Shown here one piece after another: positions 30,078 to 40,946 of a stretch of 64,000 bases of DNA (within the stretch, counting starts at the first letter, position 1; each line of letters opens with the position of its first letter). The notes under the pieces were generated by a model. The model ran no database searches. It worked only from the letters and a program-made list of their open reading frames with translations, and was not told where the DNA came from. Made by a program: the position numbers and the translations under genes. The stretch covers positions 62,001-126,000 of the forward strand of contig NZ_LHPC01000007.1 in NCBI RefSeq assembly GCF_001297125.1, given 5' to 3'. The DNA comes from Pseudomonas sp. RIT-PI-q (GTDB lineage Bacteria > Pseudomonadota > Gammaproteobacteria > Pseudomonadales > Pseudomonadaceae).

Positions 30078-30395
30078 TTATGTGGCGCTGCGGTAACGCC
30101 CACCGTTGATTTCCCGCAGCTGGGCTTGCAGATGCAGGCACCAGATTTGCGGATCATCGGCCAGTTCATAGCCGTGCAGGGTCAGGCTTTCAACAATGGT
30201 GTCGAGAATCGACTCAGCGACGAAGGGGCCATGAAATGGACCCTGGGCCTTGATGGCTGAAGGTTGTTCGCCAGCCATTCCGGCGGCGAAAAGCAAGGTC
30301 CACATGCCCGTATCCCCCGCCAATGGGCGGATGGCGCATTCGATACGGGTCACAAGACCCAAGCATTGACGGGTGAGGCAGAGGTTGCGCGACAT
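30078..30395 (-). CDS. PA4575-family small protein
   Basis: A 105-residue soluble protein (MSRNLCLTRQCLGLVTRIEC...) with three cysteines in the first 20 residues and the segment KAQGPFHGPFVAESILDTI. It matches the PA4575 family as I remember it and is next to the Lon-like gene, as in P. aeruginosa. The function is unknown. GAGGGTCGCC precedes the ATG. It ends convergently with the large lipoprotein gene, with 15 bases between the stops. Confidence 0.75.
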   Translation of the reverse strand: MSRNLCLTRQCLGLVTRIECAIRPLAGDTGMWTLLFAAGMAGEQPSAIKAQGPFHGPFVAESILDTIVESLTLHGYELADDPQIWCLHLQAQLREINGGRYRSAT

Positions 30396-30608
30396 GGCGG
30401 CGACCCTCGTTAGATCCGGTATTCAGCCCCCACGGGAAGGCTGTCTCGATCCAGTGATTACTGTCGATATCCTTGAGCTGATAATAGAAGAAAAGTCTGA
30501 CTGGGACGTCAAGTAGGACCAGAAGGCGCCGAATGGTCATTGTGTGAATATTGACGCCAAAGTGATGGCACTTTTTAAGCAAATGTCAATTTCAACAACA
30601 CATAAAAA
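30396..30608. other. Intergenic stretch without a recognised gene
   Basis: The stretch is AT-richer than its neighbours. On the minus strand TTGACA near 30582-30587 could be a -35 box for the PA4575-like gene, but the expected -10 position is poor. I see no gene or structured RNA. Confidence 0.4.
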
Positions 30609-30703
30609 CCTGTAGGAGCGAGCTTGCTCGCGAAAACGAACTTTCAGCCAACACAGATGTTGAATGTCAGTCCCTCATCGCGAGCAAGCTCGCTCCCACA
30701 GGT
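30609..30703. repeat. REPIN-type inverted repeat, mixed arms
   Basis: The left arm starts CTGTAGGAGCGAGCTTGC, while the right arm ends GCAAGCTCGCTCCCACAG, so a GTAGGAG arm is paired with a GTGGGAG arm. The spacer contains ACACAGATGTTGAATGTC. Confidence 0.88.
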
Positions 30704-30730
30704 TCAGCCTGATCCCGGATCAGGCGACTG

Positions 30731-33169
30731 TCAGGCCGGCTTGGTCTCCACCAACGCTTCCTGCGCCATCTCTTTCTCGGCTTCCTTGAGGTCTTCCTCG
30801 CTGATCATTTCCGCGATGACCCGCAAGCGCTCCACCACCCGCGCATTGACGCTGCCTTCAGGGAACTGGCCATCGGCATCCGGCGCACCTGCCGGTTCAC
30901 CGACCAACAGGCTCAGCGCCTCATCGGCCTGGCGTACCGCGTAGACATGGAACTGCCCCGCGCGCACCGCTGCCAGCACCTTCTCGTCGAGCATCAGCGT
31001 GGCCACGTTGGCCTGAGGAATGATCGCCCCCTGCTCACCGGTCAGCCCGCGGGCTTCGCACAGCCGGAAGAAGCCTTCGATCTTCTCGTTGACCCCGCCC
31101 ACCGCTTGCACCTCACCGAACTGGTTGATCGACCCGGTGATCGCGAAGCACTGCTTGAGCGGCGTTTTCGACAACGCCGAGATCAAAGTGCATGCCTCAC
31201 CCAGCGACGCGCTGTCGCCGTCGACGTAACCGTAGGATTGCTCCAGGGCGATGCTCGCGGAAATCGCCAACGGGAATTCCTGGGCGTAACGGCTGCCCAG
31301 GTATCCAGTGAGGATCATCACGCCTTTGGAGTGAATCGGCTGGCCGAGGTTGACCTCGCGCTCAATGTCGACGATGCCACTGCCACCCGGATAAACCGTG
31401 GCGGAAATCCGCGCCGGCACACCGAAGGCTGAGTCGCCGACTTCCAGCACCGTCAGCCCGTTGCACTTGCCGACGGCCGCGCCATCGGTGTCTATCAGGA
31501 TGATCCCGGCGAGCATGTCATCGAGAATCCGCGCCGAGACGCGTCCGGTACGGGTGGCCTTGGCCTTGAGCGCACGCTCGATGTGCCCGGCGTCGGTCAT
31601 TTCGTCACCCGCCAGATGGCGAATGAAATCCGCCTCGCTGACCAGCTGGAACAGATCACCGATCCGCGCCGACAAACGCCCCTGGTGCTCAGCCAAACGA
31701 GCGCTGTACGTCGCCAGACGCGCCACCGCATCGGCCGTCAGCGGCGCCATGCCTTCTTCAGAGGTACGGGTTTTGAGCAACTGGGCGAACTGCTCCAGAC
31801 TCTCGTCGACCATCGGGATGTCTTCGTCGAAATCCACCAGGACCCGGAACATCTCCTGGAAATCCGGATCGAGGTCTTGCAGCGTGTAGTACAGCTGACG
31901 GGCGCCGATGATGACCACTTTGACCTGCAACGGAATGTGTTGCGGCGTCAGAGTCACGGTGGCAAAACGGCCCATCTCGCCCAGCGGCGATTCCATTTTC
32001 AGTTTGCGCGATTGCAGGGCGCGCTTGAGCGCATCCCATACGAACGGCTCGCTGAGCATTTTTTCCGCTTCAAGAATCAGGAAGCCGCCGTTGGCGCGGT
32101 GCAGCGCACCCGGACGCAACTGGCGGTACGTGGTGTAGAGCGCGCCCTGATCGGTGGTGTACTCGATGCGGCCGAACAGGTTTTCGTACGTCGGGTGCGG
32201 CTCGAAGACCACTGGCGCACCGCCGCTGTGTGGATGGCCGACCACCAGGCTCGGGGCGTATTGCTCTTCCAGCAGTTTGCGTGCGATGGCGTCGGTCTTG
32301 CTATCGTCCACCAATTGCTCGACCACAGTTTTCAGCAAATACACCTGCATGGCTTGCAGATAGCCGCAGACCGCCGCGTTTTCCGCATACTTCTCCGACA
32401 ACGGAGACAGTAATGGCTGCAAGGCCAGGGTGATGGTTTCTTCGTTGAGTTGACGCAGCAGGTTGCTCGACTCGCGCTTCCATTGCGGCAGGCTGGCGAG
32501 TTCTTCGTTCAGGCGTTCTTCCAGCCACGAAATGTCATCGTGAAAACGCTCGCGATCGACTTCCGGCAACTGGGCGAATTCCGCTTCGTCCAGCGCCTTG
32601 CCTTCTGCCATCGGCGTGAAGGCGATGTTGCTGCTGTCGCGGTACAGCGCGACTTCCTTCTCCAGCGCCAGCCGCTCGATCACATCCAGCGCCTTGTCGT
32701 AACGCTGGTTGAAGGCGCGGTCGATGGCGCTTTTCTTCTGCTGGTAGGACGGGTGCTCAAACACGGCCGGAAACGTCGCCAGCAGGTTGTCGATCAAACC
32801 GTTGATGTCATCGATGAAGGCACCGGCAGTGCCCGACGGCAATTCGAGGGCGCGAGGCTCGCGAGGATCATCGAAATTGTTGACATAGACCCAGTCCGCC
32901 GGGGTCTGCAGGCGTTTGCCTTCGGCCTTGAGGTAGCGTTTGACGAACGAAAACCGGCCAGTGCCGGGCTCGCCCATGACGAATACGTTGTAACCGGGGC
33001 GTGGCATGGCCACACCAAACTGCAAGGCTTCGACCGCACGTTCCTGGCCAAGCACACCGCGGAAGGGCTCCAGATCATTGGTGGTAGAGAAGCTGAACTG
33101 TTCAGCGGAAAACGGACGGGTCAGCGCGTCGGGCGCTAGACGCAAGCTGGCAGCAACAGGATCAGGCAT
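30731..33169 (-). CDS. Lon-like ATP-dependent protease (PA4576 type)
   Basis: An 812-residue LonB-like soluble protease without the classical Lon substrate domain. The P-loop is FVMGEPGTGRFSF near residue 64, after the family start VLGQERAVEALQFGV. A long helical insertion carries DDISWLEERLNEEL, and the Walker B region reads GGFLILEAEKML. The C-terminal protease domain has the catalytic Ser in GDSASLGEA and the Lys in GGVNEKIEGFF. AAGGAAG precedes the ATG. It is predicted to unfold and degrade cytoplasmic proteins; its substrates are unknown. Confidence 0.92.
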   Translation of the reverse strand: MPDPVAASLRLAPDALTRPFSAEQFSFSTTNDLEPFRGVLGQERAVEALQFGVAMPRPGYNVFVMGEPGTGRFSFVKRYLKAEGKRLQTPADWVYVNNFDDPREPRALELPSGTAGAFIDDINGLIDNLLATFPAVFEHPSYQQKKSAIDRAFNQRYDKALDVIERLALEKEVALYRDSSNIAFTPMAEGKALDEAEFAQLPEVDRERFHDDISWLEERLNEELASLPQWKRESSNLLRQLNEETITLALQPLLSPLSEKYAENAAVCGYLQAMQVYLLKTVVEQLVDDSKTDAIARKLLEEQYAPSLVVGHPHSGGAPVVFEPHPTYENLFGRIEYTTDQGALYTTYRQLRPGALHRANGGFLILEAEKMLSEPFVWDALKRALQSRKLKMESPLGEMGRFATVTLTPQHIPLQVKVVIIGARQLYYTLQDLDPDFQEMFRVLVDFDEDIPMVDESLEQFAQLLKTRTSEEGMAPLTADAVARLATYSARLAEHQGRLSARIGDLFQLVSEADFIRHLAGDEMTDAGHIERALKAKATRTGRVSARILDDMLAGIILIDTDGAAVGKCNGLTVLEVGDSAFGVPARISATVYPGGSGIVDIEREVNLGQPIHSKGVMILTGYLGSRYAQEFPLAISASIALEQSYGYVDGDSASLGEACTLISALSKTPLKQCFAITGSINQFGEVQAVGGVNEKIEGFFRLCEARGLTGEQGAIIPQANVATLMLDEKVLAAVRAGQFHVYAVRQADEALSLLVGEPAGAPDADGQFPEGSVNARVVERLRVIAEMISEEDLKEAEKEMAQEALVETKPA

Positions 33170-33444
33170 CGGGCTTCCTTACATCAGGCGGGGCAGATAA
33201 CGGCATTCTGGCGCTGCCCATACCTCACTTGCAAGGCGCGCCTCAAGCCAAAGCATAGACAAACCGGCATCCCCAGGCGGGCCGGGCGCAAATCAATGAT
33301 TTCGGCGAATGTTTTGCAAAAAATCACGGAACCCCTGGAACGTGCCTAAACTCCAAACTGCGCGGCTGGAACAATAACCGGCCCACTGGCGCCAGATCGG
33401 GCCAGACCCCTGTCCATTGGTATGCACATAAAGAGAACAAAGCT

Positions 33445-33933
33445 ATGAAACGGATTCTTCTCGGTACTCTCTTCACCGCTGTATCCATCAACGCCATGGC
33501 TCAGGCCCCAGGCGGCCCGGATTGCGGTTGGGGCAACATGCTGTTTGAAGGTCAGCGTGGCACCCCGGCTCACTTCCTGGCATCCACCACCAACGGCACT
33601 TCCGGCAACGCAACCTTCGGTATGACTTCTGGCACCAACGGTTGCGCAACAAATGCGTCGCTGACTTATGGCGGCAAATCCTGGATTGCCATGAATGGCA
33701 TGATGAACGAGCTGTCCGAAGACATGGCGAAAGGTCAGGGCGAAGCGCTGACTACGTACGCCGTGGTACTGGGCGTGGCGCCGGAAGACCGTGCGCATTT
33801 CGCTGCTGTCACTCACGAGCACTTCCAGCAGATCTTCAGCAAAGCTGACGTGACCGCTGACGATGTGCATACCAACACCCTGTCCGTCCTGAAGAACGAT
33901 CCTCGTCTGGCCAAGTACGCCACTCAAGCTTAA
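33445..33933 (+). CDS. DUF3015 family exported protein
   Basis: A 162-residue protein with a signal peptide (MKRILLGTLFTAVSINAMA). The mature part begins with the family motif GPDCGWGNMLFEGQRG, then a Gly/Thr/Asn-rich stretch with NGCATNASLTYGGKSWIAMN and a C-terminal helical part (HEHFQQIFSKADVTADDVHT). The two cysteines can pair. GAGAACAAAGCT precedes the ATG. It is divergent from the Lon-like gene and closed by a hairpin. DUF3015 has no known function. Confidence 0.9.
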   Translation: MKRILLGTLFTAVSINAMAQAPGGPDCGWGNMLFEGQRGTPAHFLASTTNGTSGNATFGMTSGTNGCATNASLTYGGKSWIAMNGMMNELSEDMAKGQGEALTTYAVVLGVAPEDRAHFAAVTHEHFQQIFSKADVTADDVHTNTLSVLKNDPRLAKYATQA

Positions 33934-33942
33934 GCTCGACCT

Positions 33943-33976
33943 GCCCGCGCCTTTCGGGGAGCGGGCTTTATTTTTT
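33943..33976 (+). terminator. Rho-independent terminator of the DUF3015 gene
   Basis: Stem GCCCGC/GCGGGC around GCCTTTCGGGGA, followed by TTTATTTTTT, nine bases after the stop. Confidence 0.88.
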
Positions 33977-34011
33977 GGACCTGCCCCTCTTTGGGTAATG
34001 CCAATTCAACG

Positions 34012-34115
34012 GTAGGAGCTGTAGGAGCTGTCGAGTGAAACGAGGCTGCGATCTTTGCATTTAAAGATCAAAAGATCGCAGCCTCGTTTCACTCGACAGC
34101 TCCTACAGCTCCTAC
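34012..34115. repeat. 44-bp perfect inverted repeat
   Basis: Bases 34012-34055 and 34072-34115 are perfect complements over 44 bases, around a 16-base loop. The outer end is a tandem GTAGGAGCT duplication; the inner part is TCGAGTGAAACGAGGCTGCG. It differs from the REP family in the rest of the window and lies between a terminator and the DUF4105 gene. It could be a larger REP-like mobile hairpin. Confidence 0.92.
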
Positions 34116-34172
34116 GGGCAGATGGCATCCACCGCGTTGGGTCTTTATTTTTTTCGACTTAAGTTGCCCACT

Positions 34173-36026
34173 ATGCTCAAACGCCTTGCCTGGCTGGCGC
34201 TCTGTGTCTGCGCCCCGCTGTCCGCCGCGCCCCACCTCGACAATCAACGTTTGCAGCAACTGGCCAATGACCCCTTCTGGATTTCCCTGGGCCACTATGA
34301 AACCGCCAAGCTCGGCGGCTGGCGCAGCTATGTCAGCGACAAGAAATTCTTCCTCGCCCCCGACGGCAACGAACACCCCGACCGTGAACTGGCCGCCACC
34401 GTGCAAGCGCTATACGCCCCCGCCAGCGCCGGCGAACAACACGCTCAATGCGTCTACCCCGCGCGCACGCGCTGGCTGAAGGCGCAGCTCAACCTGACCG
34501 ATCTGCCGACGCTGGACTGCACTGAGTTCACGAAATGGTTCAAGGACGTTTCGCCTCACAGCGCGGTGATGATTTTCCCGGCCGCCTATTTGAACAGTCC
34601 GTCGTCGATGTTCGGCCACACCCTGCTGCGCATCGACCAGGCTGACGTGCAGAGCAATCAAACCGCCCTGCTCAGCTACGCCATCAACTTCGGCGCCTAC
34701 ATCGAAGGCTCGGACAACAGCATCCTGTATGCCTGGAAAGGCTTGATGGGCGGCTATCCGGGGCTGTTTGCACTGGTGCCCTATCAGGAAAAACTCTCGG
34801 AATACCGCAGTCTCGAAAACCGCGACCTGTGGGAATACCGCCTGAACCTGACGCAGCAAGAAACCGAGCGCATGGTCGAGCACGTCTGGGAACTGAAACA
34901 GATCCAGTTCGATTATTTCTTCTTCGACGAAAACTGCTCCTATCGCCTGCTGGAACTGCTGCAAGTGGCGCGTCCGAGCCTGCGCCTGACCGAACAATTC
35001 CCGCTGACCGCGATCCCCACCGACACCGTCAAAGCCGTGAAAGAAGCCGGGTTGGTGGAGTCCATTCAGTATCGCCCGTCTCGCGAACGTGAACTGCTGA
35101 GCCGCGCCGAACCGTTGACTGGCGAAGAACAGGAGTGGGTGCTGAAAGTCAGTGCCGACCAGAAACAACTGCAGGAGCCGGCATTCAAGGCACAACCCCG
35201 CGAGCGTCAGGCGCTGATCATCGACGCGGCCTACCGTCTGGAACGCTACCGCGCCAACGGTCAGGAGCGCGACCCGCAACGGGCGCAACGCTCTTTCGAA
35301 CTGCTGCGGGCGATCAACCAGAACCCGCCACCGGAACTGGATATCCCGCGCCCGGGCCTGCCCGAAGACGGCCATGAATCGCGCACCTGGCAGGCCGGCA
35401 TCGGCACTCGCGGCGATAAGGCATTTGGCGAATACGGCTTGCGCATGGCTTATCACGATCTCAATGACAACGCTGAAAGCTTTCCCCTCGGTGCGCAGAT
35501 CGAAATCCTGCAAATGAAACTGCGCCAGTACGAAGGCAATCACTGGCAGTTTCAGCAACTGGATTTGGCGACCATTCGCTCACTGACCCCGCGCAACGCG
35601 TTGCTGCAACCGCTGTCGTGGCAGGTCACCGGCGGGCTGGAGCGCGTACCGGGCAAGCATGACGACGAAACGCTGGTCAGCCACGTCAACGGTGGTGGTG
35701 GCGGCACCTGGCAACTGGGCGATGACATGCTCGGTTTTGCCTTGGGCACGGTGCGCGTGGAGCACAACAACGACTTCGCCGGTTTCATCGCTCCGGCGGC
35801 GGGTTTCAACAGCGGCCTGCTGTGGAAAAACCCGCTGGGCAACTTCAGCCTGGAAGCCAAGGGCGACTTTTTCACCAATGGCGAAGTACGCCGCAGCGTA
35901 AGTCTGAATCAACAGTGGGAATTGTCGCGCAACCTGGGTCTGCGCTTGAGTGCCCAGCGCGAATTCAGCCACCTGGCCTCGCCCGAGAACGAAGTGATGC
36001 TTGAGGTGAAGTGGTATCACTATTGA
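34173..36026 (+). CDS. DUF4105 family exported protein
   Basis: A 617-residue protein with a signal peptide (MLKRLAWLALCVCAPLSA). The DUF4105 core appears from about residue 125: HSAVMIFPAAYLNSPSSMFGHTLLRID, then INFGAYIEGSD and YFFFDENCSYRLLELL, whose conserved His and Cys resemble a cysteine-peptidase-like arrangement. The C-terminal 200 residues alternate in a beta-strand pattern and end in KWYHY, like an outer membrane beta-barrel. The ATG at 34173 gives a proper signal peptide; a start at 34122 would bury it. The ribosome site is weak. Enzymatic activity is not shown by what I can see. Confidence 0.85.
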   Translation: MLKRLAWLALCVCAPLSAAPHLDNQRLQQLANDPFWISLGHYETAKLGGWRSYVSDKKFFLAPDGNEHPDRELAATVQALYAPASAGEQHAQCVYPARTRWLKAQLNLTDLPTLDCTEFTKWFKDVSPHSAVMIFPAAYLNSPSSMFGHTLLRIDQADVQSNQTALLSYAINFGAYIEGSDNSILYAWKGLMGGYPGLFALVPYQEKLSEYRSLENRDLWEYRLNLTQQETERMVEHVWELKQIQFDYFFFDENCSYRLLELLQVARPSLRLTEQFPLTAIPTDTVKAVKEAGLVESIQYRPSRERELLSRAEPLTGEEQEWVLKVSADQKQLQEPAFKAQPRERQALIIDAAYRLERYRANGQERDPQRAQRSFELLRAINQNPPPELDIPRPGLPEDGHESRTWQAGIGTRGDKAFGEYGLRMAYHDLNDNAESFPLGAQIEILQMKLRQYEGNHWQFQQLDLATIRSLTPRNALLQPLSWQVTGGLERVPGKHDDETLVSHVNGGGGGTWQLGDDMLGFALGTVRVEHNNDFAGFIAPAAGFNSGLLWKNPLGNFSLEAKGDFFTNGEVRRSVSLNQQWELSRNLGLRLSAQREFSHLASPENEVMLEVKWYHY

Positions 36027-36050
36027 TCCCCAATGCACCACAAAACAAAT

Positions 36051-36267
36051 GTGGGAGCGGGCTTGCTCGCGAATGCTGTAGCAGCTGTCGAGCTTGCGAG
36101 GCTGCGTTCGGCTGCGAAGCAGTCGTGAAACCAGGCCGCGCGGAGTGTCAGAGAAAAACCGTATGCCGGATTGACGACTGCTTCGCAGCCGAACGCAGCC
36201 TCGCAAGCTCGACAGCTGCTACAAAGCTGGGCGCTACCGACCGCTTTCGCGAGCAGGCCCGCACACA
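36051..36267. repeat. REP pair enclosing a 50-bp perfect inverted repeat
   Basis: The outer arms are REP type (GTGGGAGCGGGCTTGCTCGC and TTCGCGAGCAGGCCCGC). Nested inside, bases 36077-36126 and 36174-36223 are perfect 50-base complements around a 47-base loop. The inner arms share the theme GCAGCTGTCGAG...CGAGGCTGCG with the palindrome at 34012-34115. Confidence 0.92.
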
Positions 36268-36374
36268 GTTGTTCTGTGGTGCTCAATAGATTTTTCACAG
36301 ACCTTCTACAAGCGCCTCACGAATCCACTCCTAGACTTCCCTCATAGGCCGTTGAACGGCCCCGGGAGTATGAG

Positions 36375-36731
36375 ATGTGGCGTTGCGTGGGTGTGTTGGG
36401 CGTGTTGCTGTTGATCGCGGGTTGCCAGACGACCCACGAGGATTTGATCACCAAGGGTTATCCACCGGCGTTCGCCGATGGCTTCGATGATGGTTGCAGC
36501 AGTGGTCGACAAGCCGCCGGGGCGATGACCGGGGAATTTCGCAAGAACGTCCCGCGTTATCTCAAGGACAAACAATACGCCGAAGGCTGGAGCGATGGTT
36601 TCCGCCAGTGCCAGGCCATGCGCGAAAGCGAGGACCGCGAGGACTACCGCAACCACTATTGGGACGATCACGAGAAAGCCTGGCAGCAGCAAAAAGACCA
36701 GGACGCCGCCCACGCCTATCGCTCGCAATAA
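36375..36731 (+). CDS. Small predicted lipoprotein
   Basis: A 118-residue protein with lipobox LLIAGC (Cys at residue 17). The mature part is charged and contains two similar YxxGWSDG/FADGFDDG segments with a Cys in each (FDDGCSSGRQAAG, WSDGFRQCQAM), suggesting an internal repeat and a disulfide. GGGAG precedes the ATG. It lies 70 bases ahead of the GreA/GreB-like gene on the same strand. The function is unknown. Confidence 0.82.
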   Translation: MWRCVGVLGVLLLIAGCQTTHEDLITKGYPPAFADGFDDGCSSGRQAAGAMTGEFRKNVPRYLKDKQYAEGWSDGFRQCQAMRESEDREDYRNHYWDDHEKAWQQQKDQDAAHAYRSQ

Positions 36732-36801
36732 GTCGCTGACAGACATCCGTCGAAACTAAAAGCCTGCGACCATGGCCCAAACCCTATAACGGGAGAAAAC
36801 C

Positions 36802-38648
<1,847 letters not shown>

Positions 38649-38830
38649 TTATTGTCGTTGGAAGAGATTGGGCCGGACTTTAACAAACGAATCGCGCACA
38701 GGAACAGAGCAAAATGTCGCGTTTGTGAAATTAAATGGTGCACAGGATATAAATTTAGCCTGTTTTTGGGCTGGTTTTGCACCTGAACAGGGACTCACAG
38801 TTTTAGTTTTGCACCATCAGTTACACCGCT

Positions 38831-38919
38831 ATCGCAGGCAAGCCAGCTCCCACAGATTTGTTGATGTTCACACATTCCAGGCAAAACTCAACACCTGTGG
38901 GAGCTGGCTTGCCTGCGAT
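38831..38919. repeat. REPIN-type inverted repeat, GAGCTGGCTTGCC subtype
   Basis: Arms of 25 bases, core CAGGCAAGCCAGCTCCCACA and complement, form a perfect inverted repeat around 39 bases. This arm type appears only here in the window. It lies in the 368-base gap between gdhA and ettA, which otherwise holds the gdhA promoter region and the ettA terminator. Confidence 0.88.
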
Positions 38920-38950
38920 GAATTCACCTCGGTGTTACAGAAAAAAGAGC

Positions 38951-38982
38951 AAAAAAAACGGAGCCCGAAGGCTCCGTTTTTA
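38951..38982 (-). terminator. Rho-independent terminator of ettA
   Basis: On the minus strand, ACGGAGC pairs with GCTCCGT around CTTCGGG and is followed by eight T residues, 17 bases after the ettA stop. Confidence 0.92.
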
Positions 38983-38998
38983 TGCAACCAACCCGAAA

Positions 38999-40663
38999 TC
39001 AGGCCAGTTTTTTGTGCCGTACCCGGTGCGGCTGGGTAGCAGCTTCGCCGAGGCGCTTGCGGCGATCAGCTTCGTACTCGGTGTAGTTGCCTTCGAAGAA
39101 CACGGCTTGCGAGTCGTCTTCGTACGCCAGGATGTGCGTCGCGACGCGGTCAAGGAACCACCGATCGTGCGAGATCACAATGGCGGCGCCCGGGAAGTCC
39201 AGCAGGGCTTCTTCCAGGGAACGCAGGGTTTCAACGTCGAGGTCGTTGGACGGTTCGTCGAGCAGCAGGACGTTGCCGCCCTCTTTCAAGGTCAGGGCCA
39301 GGTGCAAGCGACCGCGCTCACCACCGGACAGGTCCTTGACGAACTTCTGCTGATCGCCACCCTTGAAGTTGAAGCGACCGACGTAGGTACGCGACGGGAT
39401 CTCGTAGTTGCCGATGCGGATCTGATCGGAACCGTCGGAGATTTGCTGGAACACAGTCTTGCTGCCGTCCAGGTCTTCACGGCTCTGATCGACGCACGCC
39501 AGTTGCACGGTTTCGCCGACTTCAATGCTGCCCGAATCCGGCGTTTCCTTGCCCATCAGCATGCGGAACAGGGTCGACTTACCGGCACCGTTACCGCCGA
39601 TCACGCCAACGATGGCGCCTTTAGGCATGGAGAACGACAGGTTGTCGATCAACACGCGATCGCCGTAGCCCTTGGATACGTTCTTGAACTCGATGACCTT
39701 GTCGCCCAGGCGCGGACCGGCCGGGATGTAGATCTCGTTGGTTTCGCTGCGCTTCTGGAATTCCTGCGATTGCATTTCTTCGAAGCGTTGCAGACGAGCC
39801 TTGGATTTGGACTGGCGGGCCTTGGCGCCTTTGCGCACCCACTCCAGTTCTTCCTTCATGGCTTTTTCGTGGGCCGACTGCTGCTTGGATTCGGCAGCCA
39901 GACGATCGGACTTGGCTTCGAGCCAACCCGAATAGTTGCCCTCATAAGGGATACCGGCGCCACGGTCGAGCTCCAGAATCCAGCCAGCAACGTTGTCCAG
40001 GAAGTAACGGTCGTGCGTGATCGCTACCACAGTGCCCGGGAAGTCGTGCAGGAAGTGCTCCAGCCAGGCGACGGAATCGGCGTCCAGGTGGTTGGTCGGT
40101 TCGTCGAGCAGCAGCATGTCGGGGGCGGACAGCAGCAGGCGGCACAGGGCCACACGACGCTTTTCACCACCGGACAGGAATTCGACCTTGGCATCCCACG
40201 CTGGCAGACGCAGCGCATCGGCGGCGACTTCCAGTTGGCGATCCAGGTTGTGGCCGTCGCTGGCTTGCAGGATGGCTTCAAGCTTGGCCTGTTCTGCCGC
40301 CAGCTTGTCGAAGTCGGCATCCTCATCAGCGTAGGCCGCGTAGACCTCATCCAGGCGAGCCTGGGCGTTCTTGATCACGCTGACCGCTTCCTCGACCACT
40401 TCACGCACGGTCTTGGTCGGATCGAGGATCGGTTCCTGCGGCAGGTAGCCGATGTTCAGGTCCGGCATCGGACGGGCTTCGCCGTCGAACTCGGTGTCGA
40501 CGCCGGCCATGATTTTCAGCAACGTGGACTTACCCGAACCGTTGAGGCCGAGTACGCCGATCTTGGCGCCGGGGAAGAACGACAGCGAAATGTTTTTCAG
40601 GATTTCCCGCTTCGGCGGAACAACTTTGCCCAGCCGATGCATGGTGAAGACGTATTGAGCCAT
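38999..40663 (-). CDS. ettA: Energy-dependent translational throttle protein EttA (ABC-F)
   Basis: A soluble ABC-F ATPase that binds the ribosomal E site and gates the first elongation step by cellular ATP level. The 554-residue protein has two ABC domains: Walker A GLNGSGKST and signature LSGGEKRR in the first, GGNGAGKST and LSGGERGR in the second. Both have LLLDEP Walker B segments (LLLDEPTNHLD, LLLDEPSNDLD). The charged P-site-tRNA interaction linker contains RKGAKARQSKSKARLQRFEE. AAGGTTCTCC precedes the ATG. No membrane domain is present. Confidence 0.96.
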   Translation of the reverse strand: MAQYVFTMHRLGKVVPPKREILKNISLSFFPGAKIGVLGLNGSGKSTLLKIMAGVDTEFDGEARPMPDLNIGYLPQEPILDPTKTVREVVEEAVSVIKNAQARLDEVYAAYADEDADFDKLAAEQAKLEAILQASDGHNLDRQLEVAADALRLPAWDAKVEFLSGGEKRRVALCRLLLSAPDMLLLDEPTNHLDADSVAWLEHFLHDFPGTVVAITHDRYFLDNVAGWILELDRGAGIPYEGNYSGWLEAKSDRLAAESKQQSAHEKAMKEELEWVRKGAKARQSKSKARLQRFEEMQSQEFQKRSETNEIYIPAGPRLGDKVIEFKNVSKGYGDRVLIDNLSFSMPKGAIVGVIGGNGAGKSTLFRMLMGKETPDSGSIEVGETVQLACVDQSREDLDGSKTVFQQISDGSDQIRIGNYEIPSRTYVGRFNFKGGDQQKFVKDLSGGERGRLHLALTLKEGGNVLLLDEPSNDLDVETLRSLEEALLDFPGAAIVISHDRWFLDRVATHILAYEDDSQAVFFEGNYTEYEADRRKRLGEAATQPHRVRHKKLA

Positions 40664-40946
40664 GGAGAACCTTGGGTCAGTGACAGATGAATGGTTGGAG
40701 CGCGGGCGATGCCCGGCCAGGCCGTGCGCGTCGACGATTGATGGGTATCAATGCTGCGCGCTGAAAAAACCTGATTCTAGGAGCTGGAACGCTCCCGCGT
40801 AACCGGCAAAGCTACCTGAATGACGGAAGGCCGTCCAGCCGGGCGGGGCTGGCACTTTGCCACAACTCAAGGCATGCTAGCCGCCCTTCGGGCGTCCGGC
40901 TTATAGTGCACGCCGCGCCAGTCCAGCCAATCCGCAGGATTACAGT

